Positions 50,101 to 60,919 of a DNA stretch of 64,000 nt are shown here, piece by piece. The stretch is from NCBI GenBank assembly GCA_013397455.1, contig VYZB01000191.1:624537-688536 (forward strand), written 5' to 3'. A program made the translations under genes and the position numbers. Origin of the DNA: Crotophaga sulcirostris (Eukaryota; Chordata; Aves; Cuculiformes; Crotophagidae). How positions within the stretch are numbered: position 1 is the first letter of the stretch; each line of letters starts with the position of its first letter. The notes under the pieces are model-generated. The model was not told the origin of the DNA. It saw only the letters and a program-made list of their open reading frames with translations, and did no database searches.

Positions 50101-51624
50101 GAAAAAGTACATGAGGGAGTGAGAGGAACCCATGTAGCCCACTCTCAGCCCACCTGCACATCAGCTAACTCTGAGAGGATTGCTCCAAGCCAGCGTGTTT
50201 CAGCCTATGTCATGGTCCCTTGTCCTTATGTGCATGGCACACACAGTCTCTAGTCGCCTGTGCTCTGGGAAAAGTACTCACTTGATCAGGTAAGTCAGAA
50301 ACATGTTAGAGAGATATTCTGGACACTGAATATAGCCCTCTATACTAGAAAAGGTTATTTAAGCTACTGACTGGACAAGTAATATGACAGTTATAAAAAT
50401 ATTAGTTGGAAGAAAAAAAAAAAGTAGTAAAATTGAGCTGTAAGGTGATTGTGAAGAGGGTCTGTGCTTCTGCAGATTCATGCTTCTTAAATTCCGGTGG
50501 AGAGTGGATACATGAGTGCAAGACAGAGTTAAGTCCCACGACTTGCATTAACGGAAGAAAAATTGCACTGCTACCCTAATAGCTGCTCCCAAAATGTTGC
50601 TCTTCTGCATTTGCAAGATGAACCTGACTAGTGACTAAGTGTGTTGTTAGTGGCAATAAATAACTGTTGGGAGGATGGTTATTGAAAACCTCAAGACAAT
50701 AGAGATGAAAGAAACAAACGGTTATTGTCCCAGTTAAGAATCACAGCTATTTTGAAAGGTGCACCACGTTGAGCAGGAGAGATGGGGACCTACCAAAAGC
50801 TCTGCAGGCATAACTGGCAGCAGGAGATGAAGCATGAAGGATAACCTGTCTGGGAGGAGAGGTGCTTTGCTTTTTTCTTTTTCCAATAGCTGACAACAAC
50901 AGCAGCAGCAGGAGGCACCTGAGAATGAATGAGAGTAGGGGAGCTGGGATTATCAGCAAATGACAGTAAATAAGAAGAGTGACTTGAAAAGGCTCTGGGC
51001 CCCGACTGGCTTTAAGAATAGTGAATTGGGACAACAAAAGCAGAAGTGCACTTTGAAAAAAACACAAAAGTACTCTTCCACCTGGCCGCATGTGAACCTT
51101 TTCTCAACTGATAGATCAATGCACAAAGCAAAGATGTGTTGCATCTTTTATGTAGCTGTGCTGTTCTATAATAAAACCTGAACAAACAGGTTTTGTTTAC
51201 CAGCCTTCCAGTGAAGCCACATTTTTCAATCAGGAATCTTCTCATGTCCCTTTCACCAGCCTACTGAAGCAGAGGGTTAGATCTTCCCTTGACATTGATG
51301 AGGCTGCACTGATTTCCACTGGGGAGTCTCCAGCAGCTCACTTCAGAAGCAAACTTTGTAATAGAAAAAGTTTTTGAGTATGAGGAACAAAAATTTTTTC
51401 AACAAGCCAAGAGTTCAGTGAAAAGCGGGTGCCACATTTCTGTGAAGCTGGCAACAACTTTTGTTGATGTCTGAATTTACAGATTTTACAAACAGGTCTG
51501 GATGAGGGACTTAGGCTTCAGGCAAACAGCCCTCTCTCCCCTTGGACAATCAGCTTCACAATTGTATTTTCCTATTTGTTTAGTTGGTTGGTTTATAAAA
51601 CTGTTTTTTCCAGGGGGATAAGAT

Positions 51625-51656
51625 TTTGTTAGGTGCCTTGTAAACCACCTAACAAA
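51625..51656. repeat. Perfect 11-bp inverted repeat (hairpin)
   Basis: The arms TTTGTTAGGTG and CACCTAACAAA flank a 10-base loop. Confidence 0.9.
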
Positions 51657-52996
51657 CCACTCTCTTAGTCAAGGATGGGTTCTTCCCTTGTTTTCTTTCA
51701 CTCAGAAGAAGCTTGGGTCAAAGTACTCTAGGTCAAGGATTTTTGTTCTGACTCAATGAGCAGACTTTCAAAATGTTTCCTGTTTAGCAAGTTACTTATA
51801 TTTGTCTTCATATCATTGCCTTTTTAGCTCCTTCTTTACTGGAGACCATTTTGAGGGAGCAACATCAAAGGAATAGGCAGAGATCTCACCTGACAGCAAA
51901 ACTCCCTTCTTATTGTAGTGACAACAACTTGCTCACGTCTGAAAGCCTTACCCTCATTCATGAAAAATATTAATGCTTTAATTAAGACCTCCTATCACTG
52001 GTAGCCTTTCTCTGTGCAGACTCGGGTCAAGACATGAGTACTCTTTCTAATACATCCCTCCTCTGTCAGAATATAACTTCATGGAAAATGAAATATGACA
52101 GTCAAATCTGCCAGTCACCATGAGGTGCATAATAAGTCTTCCCTCTGCTCCCAGTACGTTCAGCATTCAGAGCGCTGAGTTTGGCAGACCTGCTGGGTTT
52201 GCTCATTTCCTTTACTCCGAGCCAACATTCCCAGTAGTGTCAGGACAATTTTAGAAGCAAGATGCACTCAACTGAACTTCGTCTATGAAGAGATGAACAG
52301 GTGCTTATAGCTGGGTTTTCAAGTCCATATATTACTTTGATTGCTTTTTTTTTCTGCCTGAAATAGAGCAATTTTTGAATATGGGCTTTTGGCCAATCCC
52401 CAGATTTCAGGAACTTGTCTACTCCCAAACCTGTTCATTCTGGGAAAAATTAAAATGCAGAGAAGATAGAAACACATTTGCTGTATTTGGAGTAACTGAA
52501 TTAGGTGAAATAATTGTTGTGCAATATCCAAAACACTTTTTGCTGTAATTATGCCCTCTCTCAAGCCTGCTAACTCATTGGATTTTAACTTCTCTGTGCT
52601 TTGCTACATTGCATGATTTCAAGTTATATCTCAGGTAAGAATTTATACAGAAATTATAAGGAAACATTGTGGTGAATCATGAAGGAAGGAGCTAGAAATT
52701 GGAGGGGGGTATATAAGGAAGAATGCATCAGCAGTCTGGCATACAATTTGTGAGTTTAGTCTGCAGATTTTGAAGTTTAGAACCTACAAAGCTGAAGATG
52801 TGTCAGCTGACATGCTCCAACTGAATCGGAAGCAGCAGAGACCCCATGTTGCTGACCAGATCAGCAGAAGCATAAATCAGCCTGAGTCTGGCTGCAGTCT
52901 TTGAATGGATACCCACACTGGCAAGTAGTGCCCTGTAACAGGAGTAGGTCTGTGGAGTGAAACAGTTGGCACTGAGGATCCAATGTCCACACTATC

Positions 52997-53019
52997 GGGG
53001 GGGGGAGGTGGGAGGTGGG
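52997..53019 (+). other. G-quadruplex-type motif
   Basis: A run of nine G followed by AGGT, GGG, AGGT and GGG gives at least four G3 tracts with short loops on the + strand. Confidence 0.7.
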
Positions 53020-54057
53020 ATGAAGGAGGTTATTAACGCCATGACTGGTTGGAGCACATTAGGTACAGTCCACAAGCATGTATTCTGGTTTAATTTAATG
53101 AAAACAATCCAGCTTGTGCACTCTGAGATCCCTCCACAAAGCAAGCAAAAAATAGGATTGATAGGTTGACTGACTTCAAAAATATATTCTCTGAGTGTGA
53201 AATGCTAGTGCGAATGGACCCTCTCTCAACTTCTCTGGAAATAGATAACCGCTGAGTAGAAATCATTACTACAGGCAGGGAAAAGTTTGATAACAGGTGA
53301 ACTAGCACTCACAGGAAACAAAGTAGTATTTGTTCCAGAGTCCTCTATTTAGGATGTTGAAATCTTTCTCATGCAGCTTTTAACAATTTGTAAAATGCCA
53401 CAGACCCACAACTCTCGAAAGTCTCTTTGATTGCCTGTGCCTTCTCTCTGGTCTCTGGCACTGCAGATCTCTGATCCCTCTGCTGGGTCCTGAGGTGATA
53501 CTGCACAACCAGTAACATAAACCCGTTGCTATTTCCTCTGACCATTAATCACTCAGGATTTCATCGGTACTTAATTGAGATACCTAAGGCACCCTTATAA
53601 AGACTATAAGATTTCTTGTAGTGGGAGCCCTTCTCCCTTTCTAAGGCACTTACATTTTCTTTTTCTAGGAATAGCCTTGACGATAAAATAAGTCACCTGA
53701 CCTTCTGCCAACAGGGAACACGATGACTGACACTTATAGGGCACCTTTCATGCTAAGAACGTTTAAACCCATGTGTGGAATCCTGCCCTGGCTGCTGGCT
53801 GTGCTGTCAATATGATGCTGGAGCCTTTCTACCCACACAGATCAGAGGGTCTCAGTGACAGGGTTCAACACCCTTCACTTACTGCTGTTAAAAGCATCTC
53901 TGTGTGGCTGTCTGACCTGGCTGGCATACGTAAGTGTTAGGTAGAGAGTTATGGTGCTCGTATGCCATGCTGCAGGGAACAGCAGTGGAAGGGACTGTGC
54001 AAGTTCCCAGGTGAGGGTTCTGCAGCCACGTCACAGGCGCCTCTCCTCATCCCTCAG

Positions 54058-54143
54058 AACAGCAATGTGCCAACAGCTCCATCCTCTACCACACCAGCGC
54101 TTTCTTGGGGACTGTGGAGATCCAGGCAGCTGAGTATGAAAAG
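54058..54143 (+). other. Candidate exon with strong splice signals, unrecognised
   Basis: The acceptor CGCCTCTCCTCATCCCTCAG and donor AAAAG|GTAAGTG are both excellent. Two frames are open; the more protein-like encodes QQCANSSILYHTSAFLGTVE and IQAAEYEK, with an N-glycosylation sequon (NSS). It sits in a locally GC-richer patch. A second exon-like piece (53976-54010) lies upstream, but the 47-base gap between them is too short for a normal vertebrate intron, so at most one arrangement can be real. Confidence 0.28.
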
Positions 54144-57100
54144 GTAAGTGACATGAGCTTTACGTGTATTCTGTTCCTGTCGGCTAAAATAAGCAAGATT
54201 TGACTGTGTGTCTTAGAAGCATGAATTACTTTTTCAGGAATGTGGTGCCTAGCACCACTAACACACAGCTAACCAATCATAGCAACACCAGAAATAATCA
54301 GACAAAGGAAAGACACGGTGCAATGGGAGTCAGTGATGACACTGAGTCTATTATTTATATTATATATTATAGTCTGTTATTTTCTAATAACGTCTTTGAG
54401 ATATTTACTTATCTGTGCTGTCCAAGAGAACCTTTGCTTTATTTCTTATTTAAATCCCTCACAAATATATATCCTAATTGTATTCAGAAGCTGGGTGGAA
54501 AAATATCTGCAGCTCAATTTTCAGAATGAGCTTCTGTAGCCATTGCTGAATTTGTTAGTGACTTTTCTCACCCTGCTACTAACTAGTCCCAGCTCAGTAA
54601 GATAGGATATGCTGACATTACAGAAATTGTTACTGTAGCACTGTGAAGTTCCTGAAAAATAACATGGCTTTTTAGATGAAATCAGAAATAAGGTAGAATG
54701 TGAGCATGAATGTCCTTCCTGAATTTGTCAGTCTGATCATGTACTGATTGAGTGTCCCTAATGCTATAATTACAAAAGGGGAGTTCAGGGGGCAGAAGAA
54801 TAGGCTCTACAATAGGCCTGCAGATTGCTCCATTATGTCAAAAAGAAACATGTTTCTTAGTAAGCGTAAATGTCACTCTTCCTACCACTTTGTGTAAACA
54901 GCCAGGACTGATGCCATGGCTGCTGTCAGGGAAAGCTCTGAATCAAAGAAGGGGACTTGAATATTTAAGTGTGAAGTACAGTTCAAAAGCAGAAATGCTT
55001 CTAAACAATTGAAATAAAAGTCTGAGCTCAACACTTGAGGCATGGGCCATTAATTAATATCTCAACGCCCCTCTGAATTACCTGCATGCTGCAAAAGGAG
55101 AATGATATATTCTTTTTGGCAATTCAGCAGCAATTTGAAGAAGATAAAGCCACTAGCAATTTTTAGATGGCAGACTGAATTTTGGGATTATTTAATGATA
55201 GTAGGGAAGCCAAGAGTGATCTGCAGATGTCAGAGAGAAGACTAAGTATTTAATACTAATGTTGGTAGCGTATGGAATACTCTTCATGGACAGAGTCACA
55301 ACACAAAACCACCTGAGGGGCAAACAGCTCAGCTGTTCCTTCAGTCAGCATGCTGAACACGTCTTCACGTTCTATACCACAAACTACCTGATTCAGAGAA
55401 ACCTGAAAACTCTATAAATAAAGGAATTAGAAAAGTGAAATCTGACTTAATTTTTCTTGTATGAAACTTGAACTTCTGCAGGGCAGATACATATGTTCTT
55501 AAATGAAAATGTCGTAAGTACCACACGTAAATATCATTTAGTTAAAAATGAAGTTGGTATTTCTGTAGTGAGAAGTAAGCAAAGGGGACCAGAGGGAGAT
55601 TAAAGAGTACAGTGTGATTCAGTGTTGATAGGAGCCCTGGTTTTTCGAGTGCCTGTGAACATCTGCCCAGCGACATCAGTAGTTTTCTATTTAAAGTCAA
55701 GCACTGGTTCACTGAACCTGACTCAAAGATAACCGCAGCTTGTTTCATAAAACTGAAAAATTAATTGGTGTGAAATGTATTGGAAAACAGTACGGTTATT
55801 CATGTGCCTCAGCAGTTTCCTTATTAGGTAAAACAAGCTTTTGATTGTTCTCCCAGGGCATACAATACCTCGATATGCTGCAAAATAGGCTGTTATCAAG
55901 TGAGCCTGCACAACTTGCATACTTCAATGACCACTTCTGTGACAAATGCAAATTAATATTTTGAATCCAAGGTCAAAGCCCAATCATCATTGAAATGACA
56001 ACAGCTCAGTTGCTGACTTGCTTCTTTAGATGCATGCCCCGCCTTGCTTTGCTGGCTTGTTCTGGCCTGACTGGGCTCAAGTGGGGTTTGCAGAGGGCAG
56101 GGACCACTGGCTGTCCTTGTGACGAGTTCCCTGGAAAGTTACAATGCAAATTCTTCCCAGCAGATGCAAAAAGAACCAGCACGCGATCAAAATCTTCCAA
56201 TGGAAAAGGAAAGCACCACACATTAAAATAGAAAGATTAAAAGCTCATAAAACAAAAGGGTGGCTTAGGGTTCCAGATATATCATGTTACAAATGGTCTT
56301 TCACAGTTGGCTCTGCTCCTTGGAACCACTGAATCATTTCCTACTTGGACACGTTTGGAAATGTCAGCTTTTTCCAATTTAATTCTGTCTAGTTGCATCA
56401 ACTGAAAATTCAGAGTGGCTCAGTGACAAACTATGGAAAAGATAGTTGTGTAGAAGAACTTCAATGAATTCCTAGCAGAATTAACCTTGTTTAAATAGCA
56501 CATCACCACCCCCTCCCCCCCAAAATAATGCTAGAATGAAAACTAAAGGCAGGTCCTATTGCAGGAAGGGTCATTTTTAAAATCTGGGTTACTTTTCAGC
56601 CTGTAATCCAGCCTTGGGTAACTTCAAATATTGAAAAGCCATTTTAATGGGAGGAGATGCATGAAGATTTGTGATCTTTCAAAATACTTACTGAAATTCC
56701 TTGAACTCTCAGGATTAAAGCCTGCAGCCTCTTTATATTAATTTCAAATTTTACTGGAATAAAACAAATTTGTAACATGAGTTAAATTAAAGTATTAATT
56801 TGGGAAAACAGTCATTACATTTAATACAAAAGCTACAATCATACCCAGACATAGCAATGTTTTATTAGGCAGATTCCAACACACGTGATGGAGACTCCTA
56901 AACTGAAATAGGAAATCCATCCTTCCTCTAGTATTAGTGTTGGAGGGAGACTGTCACAGGAAGAATCTGGCACAGTTACTTATGAGCCTGAATGTATGGG
57001 AAAAAGCTGAGGAGCAGCATCTGTGTTACAAGGATGTTTCACCACAGGAGCCAGGGCTCTTCTGCTGTCTTCTCCTCTTGTCCAATTGCAGATGTCACTG

Positions 57101-58149
57101 CTTGGGCATCTTATGATGACTTATGAAGTAGAAGATTATTTCATTCCTTGGGAGGTGTGGAAATAGCTGGGTGCAGAAGATCAGGATGCCCTTTAAGGGA
57201 ATGGAGTGATAAAACAAGAAGATATGATGGGTTAAGCGTACATCCACAAGGATTCATTTTGACTCTCTAGTCTTGGTATCAGCTGCCAGCTCAAAGGACA
57301 TGAGTGTGATGATGGTATGTCAAGGCATATTGTTGAACTGGCAGCTACCAATTACTTTCTATCCGTGATCTGGAAGATGGTGAAGCCCCTGATTTTACCT
57401 GTCTCCAGCCTGACTGCAGACTAGTGCTAGGAGAAAGAATTAAAAGAGATGCTGAGACTAATTTTCAATACATACTTACATCTGATCTAAACAGAGGAGA
57501 TTTCCTGGCCCAAGATGTGATCTGATGGTGTGAGTTCATACAGCTCATAAATCTGGGATGCTGTTAAGACAACACCAGACAGTGCATATCACAGCGAAAG
57601 CTCACAGAACCACCTCAGCCAGCAGCACCTGCACAGGCATCAGCTCTTCTGAGCTTCAGCTCTAGTCTACATGCCCATGTTGTGTGGGTAATATACAAAC
57701 CATGATACGCTTGATGATTTTGGAGTGCAGACAATTAATTTTTAAAGCACTGTCAGTACCCGTGTGGTTTGTGCTCTCCCTGGGGCAGTGCTGCGTGCCT
57801 GCTCACACCAGGCAAACCCTCCATGGTGCTCCCAGGCCACCCCCGGCAGATGGTGGATGGACTTCGTGCACGAGTGAATGCCAGCCTGCCACCTCCTGCC
57901 TCCCCCTTCTGCTCCTCAAGCACCAGCCAGAGCAGCTGAACAGTTGCTAATGCAGCTGTGCTGTATAGTCTATGTGAATTATTTCTACACCACCCCCTCC
58001 TTTTTTTTTTTCAATAAAGCTACTCCCAACACCACGCTTCTGGAGGATCTCTATTTTGTGAGAGGACAGTTTCACCATGCAAAGGGTTAATTCTGATGGC
58101 CATCTGCAGTGGGAGTGAAAAGAACTTGGCCACAAAGCAGCATCCATTG

Positions 58150-58262
58150 CTTGGTCCAGTGGGAGGTGTCCCTGCCCATGGCAGCAGGTTTGGAACTAGG
58201 TGATCTTTAAGGTCCCTTCCAACCCAACCCATTCTATGGTTCTATGACTGATTCTATGATCC
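58150..58262 (+). mobile_element. CR1 LINE, very short 3' end
   Basis: About 110 bases: GGTGTCCCTGCCCATGGCAG, GATCTTTAAGGTCCCTTCCA, then ATTCTATGGTTCTATG and a further ATTCTATG. Severe 5' truncation is typical of the family. Confidence 0.9.
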
Positions 58263-59934
58263 ATGAACACATGATTTCTGACATGACATTTATTCTCTTT
58301 CCATATCGTGTTTGCTGATATTCGTTTGTCTTCCTGAAAAAATGGAGTTTTATGAGTAGAACAATCACTGAAGTGGCCAGGGTGCCACTATCCTCTTTAA
58401 ACCATCAAAAATAAAACATAACCTGAAATTCTACAATGCACAGATCCTTTCTGCTTGCTATCTATTATTTATATTCATTGTCAAGGGTTCATCAGTTCTG
58501 GTCCGTTTTCCCATGTCAAAAAGCTTGTTTTTCATGCATACAGCAATGCACTAGAAAAAACAGTGTGATCAATAACAATGAAAATAACTCGCTTAAAATG
58601 ACCTGTTTGCATACAGTCTACAAGCTGAAAAAATTTACTTCTTATTTACACAAGAAAACCCCCAACAATATTTCAGGGAAATGAAATTTATTCTCAAACA
58701 ATAATGAGTTCTTTCTTACTGTTTTGAGTGAAATATTTCAATGAATTCTTGCAAATAACAAATACACTGGCAGAAATCAGGATGAGTTTGTAAACAGTGC
58801 ACAAAGAGGAAAAAATTGCATTCTTCTGATAACATATCCCTCTTCATAAATATTGTAGCTAGTCCTACCTCACCAGGAGCTGTATGTGAGCATTTCTCAA
58901 AGTGATGAATGGCGTCTCACCATTTCCTTCCCTCTTTCTGATGATCTGTTATAATGACAGCAGCTTTTATCATAACTGTTTGTGAGAACCCCTTGCTTTC
59001 TTGCTTTCTTTTTTCTTTTACTTTAAAAGCTCTCAAAGGAAGCCTCTGTATGTCAGGAGAAGTCAAATTAACATAATATGCAGCACCTATAAATAGTTTC
59101 CTCAAATTAGACTCTTTTACAAAACCTTGAAATTATTTTCTTTGCTTTCTTTCCTACTGCAGGTAAAAGATACAATCTTGTATAACATTTTTGTCCTTAT
59201 AAAACATTATTTTTGTCATTCTGATTTACTTGTCCTGACGTTTTCTTTGGCTATTTTTCAATGCTTTTATTTAACCACGGGTGAAAGATAGTTAGCACCT
59301 TGTTACTGTATTTTGAATTTGTGCAAAAAAAGAGCTTATTAAAATTGTGGCATGTAGTATTGGCAAATTAATTACTGAGGACAATAAAAAATTGCCCTAA
59401 AGATAGATACTAGAAAAATTAGATTTTTCATAAGCTGCATTTCTAATTTTATTCAAATGATATGAGAGTTGCTTCCAGGTGTAAAATAGAAAAGAGCTCA
59501 TCAGCTGAGAAGCATTAAGACAAGGACATTTGAATCAATGACTGGTAGGTGGATGATAAATGAGAAAATATTAGTCACTATTTGCACACCATAAGGATTA
59601 TCCGGTGAAATTACCACGAATTTAACGCATACAAAGTTACAGAGTATTAATTTTCTTTTCCCACAATGCTCAACTACACTGTGGAATTGAATTCCACGTG
59701 GCAAGTGAGTTCAAGAGGAGTATAGACAAATTCCTGGAAAATAAATCCCTTAGTGTTTTTAACAAGGCAGTCTGGATATCACCAGTAACTCTGAGATTTC
59801 ACATTGCTGAGGGGTCACACTAAGGGAAAGCCTACTGGCTGTATCCCCTTCTCCTTACATTTTTCCCCTTTGACTACCCTAAGCCCACATGGTGGTTGTT
59901 ACAGTCTTAAATGTCTCATAATAATTGCCCGGGT
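58263..59934. other. AT-rich DNA between two CR1 copies, nothing recognised
   Basis: Stop-rich on all frames, without splice-framed open stretches that I could support. Confidence 0.6.
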
Positions 59935-60919
59935 TTCACTCTGGAGGTGAAGACCTGGTGCCACCCAGGTACTCTGGGGCCAATCCTGTTCAATATCTTT
60001 ATCAATGATCTGGATGAGGGGATGGAGTGATGGAGTGCACCCTTGGTAAATTTGCTGTTGACACTAAACTGGGTGGTAGTGTTGATCTGCTTGAAGGAAG
60101 GGAGGCTCTGCAGAGGGATCTGGACAGGCTGGATCGATGGGCTGAAATGAACAGGATGAGGTTCAACAAGACCAAGTGCTGAGTCCTGCACTTGGGGCAC
60201 AACAACCCCAGGCAGAGTTACAGACTTGGGGGAGAATGGCTGGAGAGCTGCCTGGCAGAGAAGGACCTGGGGATGTTGGTTGACAGCCGGCTGAACATGA
60301 GCCAGCAGTGGCCCAGGTGGCCAAGAAGGCCAATGGCATCTTGGCCTGTATCAGAAACAGCGTGGCCAGCAGGGCCAGGGCAGTGATTGTGCCCCTGTGC
60401 TCAGCACTGGTGAGGCCGCACCTCGAGTGCTGTGTTCAGTTCTGGGCCCCTCACTACAAGAAGGACATTGAGGGGCTGGAGCGTGTCCAGAGAAGGGAAA
60501 CGAGGCTGCGGAAGGGGCTGGAGAACAAGTCTTACGAGGAGTGGCTGAGGGAACTGGGGCTGTTTAGCCTAGAGAAGAGGAGGCTGAGGGGAGACCTCAT
60601 CACTGTCTACAGCTGACTGAAGGGAGGCTGTGGCAAAGGGGGTGTTGGTCTCTTCTCCCAAGTGACAGGTGATAGACGAGGGGAAATGGCTGCAAGTTGC
60701 GCCAGAGGAGGTTTAGGCTGGATATTAGGAAAAAATTCTTCACTGAAAGGATGGTCAGGCATTGGAACAGCTGCCCAGGGAGTCACCATCTCTGGAGGTG
60801 TTTAAAAGATGGGTAAATGAGTTCCTCAGGGATAAGGTTTAGTAAGTAGACAGGTACAGTTGGACTCCATGATCTCAAAGGTCTTTTCTAACGGGACAGT
60901 TCTATGGTTCTATGATTCT
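59935..60919 (+). mobile_element. CR1 LINE, long copy with reverse transcriptase remnant
   Basis: The longest copy in the window, about 985 bases. Its 5' part encodes the end of the CR1 ORF2 reverse transcriptase: the [13 protein letters not shown] box at about 59970-60020 is followed by a stop, and the frame resumes with the KFADDTKLGG-type box. There the second catalytic motif reads Phe-Ala-Val-Asp (60051-60062) instead of the active FADD form. The element continues through the region ending GAACTGGGGCTGTTTAGCCT and the 3' UTR to TTCTATGGTTCTATGATTCT. Stops, shifts and the catalytic change make it inactive. The frames at 60192-60616 lie within this element. Confidence 0.95.

Larger units (their letters stand above)
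33786..58149. other. 24-kb AT-rich 3' flank of HACD1 without recognised gene or CR1
   Basis: No known exon was recognised on either strand. In mammals the next gene in this direction is ST8SIA6, but no sialyltransferase motif exon (VGNGG or similar) was found. Two isolated + strand exon-like segments (38305-38371 and 54058-54143), an open frame at 43744-44133, two strong hairpins and one G-quadruplex motif stand out. The rest is short-frame AT-rich DNA. Confidence 0.6.

Noticed and set aside
50747..51091. Minus-strand frame with ATG and a signal-peptide-like Leu-rich start
   Set aside because: The second Leu run comes from a short CAG repeat on the + strand. The start resembles the human ST8SIA6 N-terminus only by its MRPGG and Leu run, is on the wrong strand for the expected gene, and lies in no CpG island.
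60192..60616. Frames resembling a reverse transcriptase C-terminal region
   Set aside because: They are fragments of the decayed CR1 ORF2 and not a host gene.
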